Source: Microbacterium album (GTDB taxonomy: Bacteria; Actinomycetota; Actinomycetes; Actinomycetales; Microbacteriaceae). Taken from it: DNA of 64,000 nt. Positions 43,807-52,814 of this stretch are shown piece after piece. The DNA lies in the NCBI RefSeq assembly GCF_014643695.1, contig NZ_BMJY01000013.1, positions 1 through 64,000 on the forward strand, written 5' to 3'. Made by a program: the position numbers and the translations under genes. Positions within the stretch are counted from its first letter, which is position 1; the number at the start of each line of letters is the position of its first letter. The notes beneath the pieces are model-generated. The model was not told where the DNA came from. It ran no database searches and was given only the letters and a program-made list of their open reading frames with translations.

Positions 43807-44460
43807 ATGCGCCGTGGAACCTTCCGGGACGAGACGGTCGACTACGCGGCGGTCGGAGCCACGCAGGCGAACGACCTGCTGCAGTACCCGCCCGAGCGCA
43901 GCATCCCGGCCGCGGAGGCGTGGCGGATCGGCAGCGGCGAGGAGCGCTTCCGCACCGCGGGTGACGCGCTGCTCGCGTGGGGAGCGCTCAAGGGAGCCGG
44001 CCTCAAGGTGACGGACGTCCGCCCCGCTCCGGGTCCGATGTACTCGGGCGTGAGCTTCGACGCCGAGGGCAATGCGATCGCCCCGTCGCGGCTGGAGGCG
44101 GACCAGCGCTACGACGCCGAGGGCACTCCGTATGCGGGCCCGGGCACCACGCTGCGCGTGCAGGGCAGGCTCAGCGGCATGCGGGCGGACGCCGAGCTGC
44201 GCGTGATCTTCGTGATCGAGGAGGCACGTCGCGTCGGCTTCGCCCTCGGCACGGTCGGCGGATCCGTCGTGAGCGGCGAGGAGTCGTTCATGATCGAGTG
44301 GCGGGACAACGACGAGGTCTGGTTCACGGTCAAGGCGTTCGACCGCCCCGTGTCGCTGCTGTATCGCGCCTTCCGCGGCTGCGTGCGTCGGCGCCGGAGG
44401 GTCCTGTTCGACGGCTATCTGCGCGCGATCTCGCCCCTGTTCGCCACGCCCGGGGCGTGA
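43807..44460 (+). CDS. DUF1990 family protein
   Basis: This is a 217-residue protein of the DUF1990 family (FRDETVDYAAVGATQANDLLQYPPE at the N-terminus in two adjoining stretches; RAFRGCVRRRRRVLFDGYL at the C-terminus). Family members are predicted beta-rich proteins of unknown function, common in actinobacteria. TAGGCT at 43794-43799 lies 7 nt before the ATG with no ribosome binding site, which suggests a leaderless mRNA. Its stop overlaps the hemW start. Confidence 0.85.
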   Translation: MRRGTFRDETVDYAAVGATQANDLLQYPPERSIPAAEAWRIGSGEERFRTAGDALLAWGALKGAGLKVTDVRPAPGPMYSGVSFDAEGNAIAPSRLEADQRYDAEGTPYAGPGTTLRVQGRLSGMRADAELRVIFVIEEARRVGFALGTVGGSVVSGEESFMIEWRDNDEVWFTVKAFDRPVSLLYRAFRGCVRRRRRVLFDGYLRAISPLFATPGA

Positions 44461-45677
44461 TGGCCGGGCCTCTGCCGCTCGGGGATTCCGCGCCGGCCGA
44501 CGGGCGACTCCCCGCCGATGCCCGGGCCGACCCGGACGTCGATTTCGGCGTGTATCTGCACGTGCCGTTCTGCCGGGTCCGCTGCGGCTACTGCGACTTC
44601 AACACCTACACCGCGGGGGAGTTGCGCGGCGCGCGCCAGGACCAGTACGCCGACACGCTGCTGCAGGAGGTGGCGCTCGCGCGCGACGTGCTGCGTGACG
44701 CGGGCGGCCTGCGCCCCGCGCGCACCGTCTTCTTCGGGGGCGGCACGCCCACGCTGCTGCCACCCGGCGACCTCGCCCGGATGCTGGACGGGGTCACGGA
44801 CGCGTTCGGCGTCGCAGCGGACGTGGAAGTCACGGTGGAGGCCAACCCCGACACGGTCACGCCCGAGGCCACCCGACAGCTCGCGGCCGCCGGCGTCACG
44901 CGCATGTCCATCGGGATGCAGTCGGCCGTCCCGCACGTTCTCGCCGCGCTGGACCGGACGCACTCGCCCGAGAACGTGCGGCTCGCGGTCGAGGCCGGCC
45001 GCGCCGCCGGGCTCGATGTGAGCATCGACCTGATCTATGGAGCGCCGGGGGAGACGCTCGGCGACTGGGAGGCGTCGCTGGACGCCGCGCTCGCGCTCGG
45101 GCCCGACCATGTCTCCGCGTACGCACTCATCATCGAGGACGGCACGAAGCTCGCGCGGCAGATCCGCCGGGGGGAGGTTCCGGCGCCGGACGACGACCTG
45201 CAGGCCGACATGTACGAGCTGGCCGACGCCAGGCTGGCGGCCGCCGGGTTCGACTGGTACGAGGTGAGCAACTGGTCGCGTGGCGCCGAGCATCGCTCGC
45301 GCCACAACCTCGCGTACTGGCGGGGATACGACTGGTGGGGCTTCGGGCCGGGCGCCCACAGCCACGTCGGCGGGCTGCGCTGGTGGAACGTCAAGCACCC
45401 GGCGGCGTACGCGCAGCGGCTGGCGGCGGGCACCTCTCCGGCGGCGGGGCGGGAGACGCCCGACGCGGAGGCGCGCATGCTCGAGCGCGTCCTGCTCGAG
45501 AGCCGGATCCGTGACGGGCTCGCCGTCGACGCGCTGGCACCCGACGCGCGCCGTGCGGTGGCGGGACTGGTCGCCGACGGCCTGGTGGATGGGGCCGCGG
45601 CCGTTCACGGCCGGGTCGTGCTGACGCTGCGCGGGCGGCTGCTCGCCGACGCGGTCGTGCGCGCCCTCACGGCGTGA
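44460..45677 (+). CDS. hemW: radical SAM heme chaperone HemW
   Basis: The 405-residue radical SAM protein carries CX3CX2C at Cys38, Cys42 and Cys45 (FCRVRCGYCDFNTY). Downstream are the SAM-binding VFFGGGTPTLLP and the HemW-specific VEANPDTVTPE. HemW was formerly annotated as oxygen-independent coproporphyrinogen oxidase and is now viewed as a heme chaperone; it lacks the fourth cysteine of HemN. Its ATG overlaps the preceding stop, and it overlaps the convergent next gene by 11 nt. Confidence 0.92.
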   Translation: MAGPLPLGDSAPADGRLPADARADPDVDFGVYLHVPFCRVRCGYCDFNTYTAGELRGARQDQYADTLLQEVALARDVLRDAGGLRPARTVFFGGGTPTLLPPGDLARMLDGVTDAFGVAADVEVTVEANPDTVTPEATRQLAAAGVTRMSIGMQSAVPHVLAALDRTHSPENVRLAVEAGRAAGLDVSIDLIYGAPGETLGDWEASLDAALALGPDHVSAYALIIEDGTKLARQIRRGEVPAPDDDLQADMYELADARLAAAGFDWYEVSNWSRGAEHRSRHNLAYWRGYDWWGFGPGAHSHVGGLRWWNVKHPAAYAQRLAAGTSPAAGRETPDAEARMLERVLLESRIRDGLAVDALAPDARRAVAGLVADGLVDGAAAVHGRVVLTLRGRLLADAVVRALTA

Positions 45678-46284
45678 CGGGCTGCCGCAGGATCGTCCGC
45701 TGTCGTTCGGGAGTCACCCGGCGGAAGTCGCTCAGGTAGATCTCATGGTGCTTGCCGGCCAGCCTCATGCCCCGCGTCTCCGTCGCCTCCCGGTGCAGGC
45801 GCTCCAGCACGCCGCCCTCGTCGTCGAAGGACCCGACGTGGAGGGATTGGAGGCAGGTCCCCTCGGAGAGCGCGTCGACTCGGACGTCGCCGAGCCGAGC
45901 GGGGGGTCGCTTCTCGCCGGCGGCGGCGATCGCGCGGGCGATGAGCTCGGGATCGATCCAGTCCGGCACGAGGATCATGAGCGTCCACTCCCATCGCGAC
46001 TTGTCGCGCGCGGTCGTGAAGGCGTCCATGGATTCGGACCACCACAGTCCCTCGAGCGGAGGCACGACGTAGTCGCGGCCCAGCTCGCGCTTGCTGGCGA
46101 ACTTGAGCCGGTACGCCACGGGATAGAGCGCCTCGATGGCCCCGACGAACGCGGGCGCCGTGTTCGGGTCGCCGCGCCCGTCGACCATGAGATAGCGCAG
46201 CTCGGGTACCTCCACGACGCGGAACGCGCCGCGAGGAGCGCGGTACGCATCGAGCGCCTTGGTGAAGTCGACCTTGTCCGTCAT
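45667..46284 (-). CDS. GyrI-like small-molecule-binding domain protein
   Basis: This 205-residue protein (MTDKVDFTKALDAYRAPRGA) has the features of the GyrI-like family: VVEVPELRYLMVDGRGDPNTAPAF near residue 25 and LMILVPDWIDPELI near 125. Such domains bind small ligands, often beside AraC- or MerR-type regulators; no DNA-binding domain is present here. It lies convergent to hemW and divergent from hrcA. The function is not known. Confidence 0.78.
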   Translation of the reverse strand: MTDKVDFTKALDAYRAPRGAFRVVEVPELRYLMVDGRGDPNTAPAFVGAIEALYPVAYRLKFASKRELGRDYVVPPLEGLWWSESMDAFTTARDKSRWEWTLMILVPDWIDPELIARAIAAAGEKRPPARLGDVRVDALSEGTCLQSLHVGSFDDEGGVLERLHREATETRGMRLAGKHHEIYLSDFRRVTPERQRTILRQPVTP

Positions 46285-46379
46285 GGGCGCATCACACGCT
46301 AGCGCCGGTGCCGGTGCGGCGTCCACGTCGGCGACGCGCAGGTGCGACGGCACACCGGCGCACTTGCGTCGCTGCGCGG

Positions 46380-46385
46380 TAAACT
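46380..46385 (+). promoter_or_regulatory. Predicted -10 box of hrcA
   Basis: TAAACT at 46380-46385 is a good -10 match. It lies 5 nt upstream of the CIRCE element at 46391-46417, so the operator would cover the transcription start. I find no convincing -35 at 17 nt. Confidence 0.5.
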
Positions 46386-46390
46386 GGAAG

Positions 46391-46417
46391 CTGGCACTCA
46401 GAGCGACCGAGTGCCAA
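46391..46417. promoter_or_regulatory. CIRCE operator (HrcA binding site)
   Basis: CTGGCACTC-N9-GAGTGCCAA is an inverted repeat with the 9-nt spacer of CIRCE (consensus TTAGCACTC-N9-GAGTGCTAA). The core GCACTC/GAGTGC is intact; changes are at the outer bases. It sits just upstream of hrcA, so hrcA and dnaJ are probably autoregulated by HrcA and derepressed by heat. Confidence 0.85.
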
Positions 46418-46478
46418 GCGGGGCCCCGAGAACCGACGGGGCGCGCCCGCAGGACGGGACGGCGCCGGGGAGGTGCGG

Positions 46479-47519
46479 ATGGTCACGGAACGCGGTCTGC
46501 AGGTGCTCCGCGCCATCGTGCAGGACTACGTCGACACGCACGAGCCGGTGGGCAGCAAGTCCATCGTCGAGCGTCACGCCTTCGGGGTGTCGGCCGCGAC
46601 GATCCGCAACGACATGGCGATGCTGGAAGACGAGGAGCTCATCACCGCTCCTCACACGTCATCCGGGCGTGTCCCGACGGACAAGGGCTATCGGGTCTTC
46701 GTCGACCACCTCGCCGAGCTGCGGCCGCTGTCGTCGGCGCAGCGCTCCGCCATCTCGACGTTCCTCGCGGACCCCGCCGACCTCGACGATCTGCTGGCGC
46801 GCACCGTGCGGTTGCTCACGCAGCTCACAGGTCAGGTCGCGCTCGTCCAGTACCCCTCGTTCGCGGCCGCGAACGTCACGCACGTCGAGCTCGTGGCGCT
46901 CGATCCGGTCCGCATGCTCGTCATCATCGTCACCGACACGGGGCGCGTCTCGCAGCGCCTCACGAGCATGCCCGAGCACATCGACGAACGTGACGTGCCG
47001 GTGCTGCGCGCACAGCTCGCGGAGCTCGTGACGGGGCGCTCGGTGCGGGCCGGCTCCGAACGCGTCGAGGCGCTGCGCGCGTCCGCGCCGGCCGAGCGCG
47101 GACCGCTCGATCACGCGCTGCTCGCCCTCGCGGACGTCGTGGGCGAGGAGCTGGACGAGTTCCGGCAGGATCGCCTCGTCATGGCGGGCGCGGCGACCCT
47201 CGCCAAGCGGGAGCAGGACTTCCGGGGCAGCATCCACCCGCTCCTGGAGGCGATCGAGGAGCAGGTGACGCTCCTCCGGCTCATGTCGGAGATGGCGGCG
47301 GACGACCAGGGGCTCGCCGCGAGCATCGGACGCGAGAACGAGGCGTTCGGCCTCACCGAGGCGTCGATCATCGCGAGTGAGTACGACGCCGCGATCGGAC
47401 GCGCGCGGGTGGGCCTCATGGGACCGACCCGCATGGACTATCCCAGCAATCTGTCCGCCGCGCGGGCCGTGGCGCGATACCTGAGCCGGTTGCTGGACGA
47501 GGACGAGGGTCGCCGCTAG
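46479..47519 (+). CDS. hrcA: heat-inducible transcription repressor HrcA
   Basis: The 346-residue repressor begins MVTERGLQVLRAIVQDYVDT, with a winged helix (SAATIRNDMAMLEDEELI) and the conserved HTSSGRVPTDKGYRVFVD. It binds CIRCE, and the site lies about 60 nt upstream. I chose ATG 46479 over GTG 46473 because HrcA proteins start at this position and GGGGAGG is 5 nt upstream. The dnaJ gene follows 85 nt downstream, the standard actinobacterial order. Confidence 0.96.
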   Translation: MVTERGLQVLRAIVQDYVDTHEPVGSKSIVERHAFGVSAATIRNDMAMLEDEELITAPHTSSGRVPTDKGYRVFVDHLAELRPLSSAQRSAISTFLADPADLDDLLARTVRLLTQLTGQVALVQYPSFAAANVTHVELVALDPVRMLVIIVTDTGRVSQRLTSMPEHIDERDVPVLRAQLAELVTGRSVRAGSERVEALRASAPAERGPLDHALLALADVVGEELDEFRQDRLVMAGAATLAKREQDFRGSIHPLLEAIEEQVTLLRLMSEMAADDQGLAASIGRENEAFGLTEASIIASEYDAAIGRARVGLMGPTRMDYPSNLSAARAVARYLSRLLDEDEGRR

Positions 47520-47604
47520 GCCCCAGAACGAACGAGACACGTCTCGGCGGTGGAGCGCCGCCGGGAGCGACGCGGCCGAGAGGCCGGAACAGTGAAGGAC
47601 GAGT

Positions 47605-48720
47605 GTGGCTGACCACTACGAGGTGCTCGGGGTGTCGCGTGAGGCGACGCCGGAGGAGATCAAGAAGGCGTACCGTCGGCTGGCGCGTCAGCTCCACCCC
47701 GACGTGAACCCGAGCGCCGACGCCGCGGAGCAGTTCAAGCTCGTCACGCACGCGTACGAGGTGCTGAGCGACCAGGAGAAGCGCCAGCGCTACGACCTCG
47801 GGGGCGACGAGGGCGTCTTCGGGGGCGCGGCGGGCTTCGGCGGTTTCAGCGACATCTTCGAGACCTTCTTCGGGGGAGGCGCCGGCGGAGGGCGTGCCGG
47901 GCGCCCGCGCTCGCGCCGGGAACGGGGGCAGGACGCGCTCGTGCGCGTGACCCTCGAGCTCGGAGACGTCGTGTTCGGCACGCATCGCGACCTGGAGGTC
48001 GACACGGCCGTGCTGTGCGAGACGTGCAACGGGTCGTGCTGCCAGCCCGGGACGGGGCCCGAGCGGTGCGATATCTGCGGCGGCGCGGGGTTCCTCCAGC
48101 GACAGGTGCGCAGCCTGCTCGGCAACGTCGTCACGCAGCAGCCGTGCGGGGCGTGCCAGGGATACGGGACGACGATTCCGCACCCGTGCCCGACGTGCCA
48201 CGGCCAGGGCCGTGTGCGCTCGCGGCGCACGGTCTCGGTCGACATCCCGGCGGGCGTCGAGAGCGGTCTGCGGCTGCAGCTGCCCGGCTCCGGCGAGGTG
48301 GGGCCCGCGGGCGGCCCCAACGGCGACCTCTACATCGAGGTGCAGGTGGAGCCGCACCCCGTGTTCAGTCGCGACGGCGACGACCTGGTCGCGACCCTCG
48401 AGGTCGCGATGACGGACGCCATCCTCGGCACCACGACGACGATCGAGGCGCTCGACGGTCCCGTCGACCTGGAGCTGCGCCCCGGCGTGCAGAGCGGCGA
48501 GGTCCTGACCGTGCGCGAGCGCGGCATCACCGGCCTGCGCACCTCGCGGCGCGGCGACCTCCGCGTGGCCGTGCACGTCGTCACGCCCACGCGGCTGGAC
48601 GGCAGGCAGCGCGCGCTCGTCGAGGAGCTCGCCCGGCGCACGAAGGCTCCCCGGCCGCGGCTGGCGGAGTTCCAGCAGGGCCTGTTCTCGAAGCTGCGCG
48701 ACCGGTTCCGGCACGGGTAG
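47605..48720 (+). CDS. dnaJ: chaperone protein DnaJ
   Basis: The 371-residue Hsp40 has a J-domain with HPD at residues 31-33, a short Gly/Phe-rich region ([17 protein letters not shown]), and a four-part zinc-finger domain. The first zinc motif reads CETCNGSCC, not CxxCxGxG; the others are [16 protein letters not shown] and CPTCHGQG. C-terminal substrate-binding domains follow. It cooperates with DnaK. A GTG start is preceded by AAGGA 8 nt upstream. In actinobacteria this copy, linked to hrcA, is usually the second DnaJ of the genome. Confidence 0.95.
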   Translation: MADHYEVLGVSREATPEEIKKAYRRLARQLHPDVNPSADAAEQFKLVTHAYEVLSDQEKRQRYDLGGDEGVFGGAAGFGGFSDIFETFFGGGAGGGRAGRPRSRRERGQDALVRVTLELGDVVFGTHRDLEVDTAVLCETCNGSCCQPGTGPERCDICGGAGFLQRQVRSLLGNVVTQQPCGACQGYGTTIPHPCPTCHGQGRVRSRRTVSVDIPAGVESGLRLQLPGSGEVGPAGGPNGDLYIEVQVEPHPVFSRDGDDLVATLEVAMTDAILGTTTTIEALDGPVDLELRPGVQSGEVLTVRERGITGLRTSRRGDLRVAVHVVTPTRLDGRQRALVEELARRTKAPRPRLAEFQQGLFSKLRDRFRHG

Positions 48721-48728
48721 GCGCCCGG

Positions 48729-49460
48729 ATGGCTCTGCACTTCATCGAAGAACGGGCCGGCGAGGCGCGGGTCGGGGACACCATCGCGCTGACCGGCGGG
48801 GAGGCGCACCACGCCTCCGCCGTGCGGAGGGTGCGTGTGGGTGAGGCCGTGAGCGTCACGGACGGTCACGGGACGTGGCTCGACGGCGAGTGCGAGAGCG
48901 TCGCGCCCCGCGAGGTGCGCGTGCGCGTGACCGCGCGGCGCGACGTGGCCGCCCCGCGCCGCCGTGTCGCTCTCGCACAGGCCCTGGCGAAGGGCGACCG
49001 CGACGAGCTCGCCGTGCAGGCGGCCACCGAGCTCGGCGTCGACGAGGTCGTGCCGTGGCAGGCGGCGCGCAGCGTGTCGCGCTGGGAGGGCGCGAAAGCC
49101 GAGAAGGGGCGCGCGCGATGGGCCGCGATCGTGCGCGAGGCTGCGAAGCAGGCCCATCGCGCCTGGCTGCCCCGGGTGTCGCCGGTCGCCACCACGGCCG
49201 CGCTGGCTGCTCGCGCGCAGGAGGAGCTCGTGCTGGTGCTCGACCCCGACGCGCCCACGCCCCTGACCTCCCTCGAGCTCGCGGGCGAGAGGTCGATCCT
49301 GCTGCTCGTCGGGCCCGAGGGCGGGATCGCGCCGGAAGAGCTCGGCCGCCTCGCGGACGCGGGCGCCACGGCGGTGCGGCTCGGCGACACGGTCCTGCGC
49401 ACGTCGACCGCCGGCCCGGCCGCGCTCACCCTGGTGAACGCGCGGCTGGGCCGCTGGTGA
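48729..49460 (+). CDS. rsmE: 16S rRNA m3U1498 methyltransferase RsmE
   Basis: This is a 243-residue SPOUT-type methyltransferase with the conserved GEAHHASAVRRVRVGE near residue 25 and the SAM-binding knot LLVGPEGGIAPEEL and LRTSTAGPAAL near the C-terminus. It methylates N3 of U1498 in 16S rRNA. The ATG lies 8 nt after the dnaJ stop. Confidence 0.93.
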   Translation: MALHFIEERAGEARVGDTIALTGGEAHHASAVRRVRVGEAVSVTDGHGTWLDGECESVAPREVRVRVTARRDVAAPRRRVALAQALAKGDRDELAVQAATELGVDEVVPWQAARSVSRWEGAKAEKGRARWAAIVREAAKQAHRAWLPRVSPVATTAALAARAQEELVLVLDPDAPTPLTSLELAGERSILLLVGPEGGIAPEELGRLADAGATAVRLGDTVLRTSTAGPAALTLVNARLGRW

Positions 49461-49533
49461 GGGCATCCCGCAACGCATCGCCGGCACGTGGCGGCCTCGA
49501 TCTCTCCCCGCGGCGCGCGGATAGACTGAGGGC

Positions 49534-49881
49534 ATGAGCGAGCCCTCGATCTTCACGCGCATCCTGCAGGGTGACGTCCCCGGCGAGATTCTGGCCGAGA
49601 CCGAGCGCGTCTTCGCCATCCGTGACATCGCGCCGCAGGCGCCGGTGCACCTGCTGGTGATCCCGAAGACCCCCTACGTCGACGTGACGGAACTCGCCGC
49701 GGCGGACCCCGCCCTGCTGGCGGAGGTCGTCGCCATGGCGAAGCGTCTCGCCGAGGAGCATGCCGACGGCGACTTCCGACTGCTGTTCAACAACGGTGCG
49801 GGCGCCGGTCAGACCGTCTTCCACGTACATGCGCACGTCCTGTGCGGCCCGCTGGGCGAGACGAGCCTCGTCGGTGAGTGA
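49534..49881 (+). CDS. HIT family nucleotide-binding protein
   Basis: The 115-residue protein has the histidine triad HVHAHV (His97, His99, His101) and the HIT entry sequence IFTRILQGDVPGEILAE. It is a HINT-type purine-nucleoside phosphoramidase. TAGACT at 49522-49527 lies 6 nt before the ATG, with no ribosome binding site, which indicates leaderless transcription and the likely promoter for the phoH-ybeY-corC-era run. It overlaps phoH by 8 nt. Confidence 0.94.
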   Translation: MSEPSIFTRILQGDVPGEILAETERVFAIRDIAPQAPVHLLVIPKTPYVDVTELAAADPALLAEVVAMAKRLAEEHADGDFRLLFNNGAGAGQTVFHVHAHVLCGPLGETSLVGE

Positions 49882-50968
49882 CGCGGATCGCGGCCGCGAC
49901 GACGCCGTCACCGAGACGGTGACGGCCGACGGCGTGGCGATGGTGCAGCTCCTCGGACCGCAGGACCGCTTGCTCCGCATGGTCGAGGGCGCACACCCCG
50001 ACGTCGACGTGCTGGTGCGCGGCAACGAGATCACGCTGCGCGGCGCGGCCCGGGACGTCCGCGCCGCCCGCACCCTGGTCGACGAGCTGCTGCAGATGGC
50101 CAAGGCGGGTCACGCCCTCGGCCCGGCGGACGTCGCGAGCTCGGCGCGCATGCTGCGGGACGAGTCGGGTCCCCGCCCGAGCGAGGTCATGGGCGAGGCG
50201 ATCCTGTCCTCGCGCGGCAGGGTCATCCGCCCGAAGACGGTGGGACAGAAGGCGTACATCGACGCGATCGATCAGAACACGGTCGTGTTCGGCATCGGCC
50301 CCGCGGGCACCGGAAAGACCTATCTCGCGATGGCGAAGGCGGTGCAGGCGCTGCAGCGACGCGAGGTCGAGCGCATCATCCTGACGCGTCCCGCGGTCGA
50401 GGCGGGAGAGCGCCTCGGGTTCCTGCCGGGCACGCTCACCGACAAGATCGACCCCTACCTGCGACCGCTGTACGACGCGCTCAACGAGATGATGGATCCC
50501 GAGCTCGTCCCGAAGCTGATGGCCACCGGCACGATCGAGGTCGCGCCCCTGGCGTACATGCGCGGCCGTACCCTGAACAACTCCTTCGTCGTGCTCGACG
50601 AGGCGCAGAACACGACGCCCGAGCAGATGAAGATGTTCCTCACGCGGCTGGGCTTCGGGACGAAGATGGTCGTCACGGGCGACATCACGCAGGTCGACCT
50701 GCCGCAGGGAGCTTCGGGTCTTCGGCTCGTGACGCGCGTCCTCGACGGCATCGACGACATCCACTTCGCCCGTCTCACGAGCGACGACGTCGTGCGCCAC
50801 TCGCTCGTCGGCCGCATCGTCGACGCGTACAGCGAGTATGACGAGCGCCGGCTCGCCGCCCGTCAGGAGCGCGACGAGGCCGCGGAGTTCGCGAATCGGG
50901 CGGAGAGACGAGCCGGAACGCCCCCGCCGGGGCCGCGCGACCGCATGCCGAAGCGAGGACGATCGTGA
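49874..50968 (+). CDS. phoH: PhoH family ATPase
   Basis: The 364-residue protein has an N-terminal KH-like segment and a P-loop ATPase domain with Walker A GPAGTGKTY (about residue 140) and FVVLDEAQN as Walker B. It is the standard actinobacterial PhoH next to ybeY and is implicated in RNA metabolism. A GTG at 49874 overlaps the HIT stop. Its stop overlaps the ybeY GTG. Confidence 0.94.
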   Translation: MSDADRGRDDAVTETVTADGVAMVQLLGPQDRLLRMVEGAHPDVDVLVRGNEITLRGAARDVRAARTLVDELLQMAKAGHALGPADVASSARMLRDESGPRPSEVMGEAILSSRGRVIRPKTVGQKAYIDAIDQNTVVFGIGPAGTGKTYLAMAKAVQALQRREVERIILTRPAVEAGERLGFLPGTLTDKIDPYLRPLYDALNEMMDPELVPKLMATGTIEVAPLAYMRGRTLNNSFVVLDEAQNTTPEQMKMFLTRLGFGTKMVVTGDITQVDLPQGASGLRLVTRVLDGIDDIHFARLTSDDVVRHSLVGRIVDAYSEYDERRLAARQERDEAAEFANRAERRAGTPPPGPRDRMPKRGRS

Positions 50969-51432
50969 TCGACATCAACAACGAGTCGGACGCGGAGATC
51001 GACGAGTCGGTGCTGCTGCGATTGACGCAGGAGAACCTCGCCGCCCTGCACGTATCGCCGGACGCGGACGTGGCGATCGTGCTCGTCGACGAGGGCGCGA
51101 TGGAGCAGCTTCACCTGCAGTGGATGGACGAGCCGGGCCCGACCGACGTGCTCAGCTTCCCGATGGACGAGCTGCGCCCGGGCACCGAGGACCAGCCGAC
51201 ACCGCCGGGACTGCTGGGCGACATCGTGCTGTGCCCCCAGGTGGCGGAGGCTCAGGCCGAGGTCGCCGGTCACTCCACGATGGACGAGCTCATCCTGCTG
51301 ACGACCCACGGACTGCTCCATCTGCTCGGCTACGACCACGCCGAGCCGGACGAGGAGCGGGAGATGTTCGCGCTTCAGCGGGAGCTCATCGCCGCGTTCG
51401 CGGCCTCTGAGCGTCGCCGCTCCACCGCATGA
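50965..51432 (+). CDS. ybeY: endoribonuclease YbeY
   Basis: This 155-residue metalloprotein has the H3xH5xH zinc site at His115, His119 and His125 (HGLLHLLGYDH). TDVLSFPMDEL is the conserved mid segment. YbeY takes part in 16S rRNA 3' end processing and ribosome quality control. The GTG start at 50965 and the stop overlapping the corC-type gene indicate translational coupling. Confidence 0.95.
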   Translation: MIDINNESDAEIDESVLLRLTQENLAALHVSPDADVAIVLVDEGAMEQLHLQWMDEPGPTDVLSFPMDELRPGTEDQPTPPGLLGDIVLCPQVAEAQAEVAGHSTMDELILLTTHGLLHLLGYDHAEPDEEREMFALQRELIAAFAASERRRSTA

Positions 51433-52814
51433 TCGAGATCCTGCTGTTCGTCGCGGCGCTGCTGCTCGTGCTCTTGGCGGGCCTGATGTCCGCGATCGAT
51501 GCCGCGCTCGCGGTGACGTCGCGCGGCGATCTCACGGCGATGGCCGGCGAGGGGCGCAATGCCCGCGCACTCGCGCGCATCGCGGTGGACCCCGATCGCC
51601 ACGCCGGTGCCGCGACGTTCGCGCGCGTGTTCGCCGAGATGGCGGCCGCGGTGCTCGTGACCGCCGCGTTCACGCTGCTGCTCGACAGCATCTGGTGGGC
51701 CGTGCTGACGGCAGCGCTGCTGATGACGGGTGTCTCGTTCGTGGCGATCTCGTCGAGCCCTGCCTCGTTCGGTCGCCGCAACGCCACGCGCCTGCTGCCG
51801 CTCACCGCGCCGCTCGTGCGCGGGGTGCGGCTGCTGCTCGGCCCCTTCGCCGGCGGCCTCGCGGCTTTCGGGAGCCGCGTCACGCCCGGCGCGGGCCGGC
51901 GCAGCTTCGAGTCGGAGGAGCAGTTGCTCAGCATCGTCGACGAGGCCGCGTCCCACTCGCTCATCGCCGACGACGACCGCGAGCTCATCCACTCCGTCTT
52001 CGATTTCACGGATCAGGTCGTGCGCGCCATCATGGTGCCGCGGACCGAGATGGTGACGATCGAGGCGGAGGCGACGCTGCGCGAGGCCCTGCAGCGATTC
52101 CTGGACCGCGGCATCTCGCGCATGCCCGTCGTGGACGGCGAGGTCGACGACGTGGTGGGGGTGCTCTACCTCAAGGATGTCGTGCAGTTCGGCTTCCGTG
52201 ACACACCGGGCTGGCGCGACGCCGACATCCGAGCCATCGCGCGCCCCGCCGTGTTCGTGCCCGAGCAGATGCGCGCGGAAAAGCTGCTGCAGCAGATGAA
52301 GCGGGACGCCGTGCACGTGTGCCTGGTGGTGGACGAGTACGGCGGCATCGCAGGCCTGGTCACGCTCGAGGATCTGATCGAGGAGCTCGTCGGCGAGATC
52401 TCCGACGAGTACGATCCGCGGGCGAAGGAGATCGTCGAGGTCGCCCCGGGGCGCTACCGGGTGAGCGCGCGATTGCCGCTCGACGAGGTCGGGGACCTGT
52501 TCGGCGTGGAGCTCGAGGACGACGACGTCGACTCCATCGGCGGTCTGCTGGGCAAGACGCTGGGACGCGTGCCTCAGCCGGGCGAGACCGCCGAGGTCGC
52601 CGGCATCGTGCTCACGGGCGGCACCTCGCGTGGACGAGGGCGCGGAATCGCCACGGTGTTCGTCGAGCGCGGGGCCGGCCTGCGGGCCGTGGACGAGGCC
52701 TTCGAGGAGGCTCGCGTGCGCACGGGCGAGGTGCCGCATGCGCCGACCGGCGAGCGGCGTTCACGGGACGACGGACAGCGGTCACGGCCGCGAGGGGAGG
52801 GGCGGGATGAGTGA
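51429..52814 (+). CDS. CorC/HlyC-type CNNM transporter protein
   Basis: The 461-residue membrane protein has an N-terminal DUF21/CNNM domain with about four helices. Two CBS domains follow (about 200-330; PRTEMVTIEAEATLREALQRF and FVPEQMRAEKLLQQMK), then a C-terminal CorC_HlyC domain and a charged tail. Such proteins are linked to magnesium or cobalt export. The name hemolysin is historical. It overlaps ybeY and era by 4 and 8 nt. Confidence 0.93.
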   Translation: MIEILLFVAALLLVLLAGLMSAIDAALAVTSRGDLTAMAGEGRNARALARIAVDPDRHAGAATFARVFAEMAAAVLVTAAFTLLLDSIWWAVLTAALLMTGVSFVAISSSPASFGRRNATRLLPLTAPLVRGVRLLLGPFAGGLAAFGSRVTPGAGRRSFESEEQLLSIVDEAASHSLIADDDRELIHSVFDFTDQVVRAIMVPRTEMVTIEAEATLREALQRFLDRGISRMPVVDGEVDDVVGVLYLKDVVQFGFRDTPGWRDADIRAIARPAVFVPEQMRAEKLLQQMKRDAVHVCLVVDEYGGIAGLVTLEDLIEELVGEISDEYDPRAKEIVEVAPGRYRVSARLPLDEVGDLFGVELEDDDVDSIGGLLGKTLGRVPQPGETAEVAGIVLTGGTSRGRGRGIATVFVERGAGLRAVDEAFEEARVRTGEVPHAPTGERRSRDDGQRSRPRGEGRDE

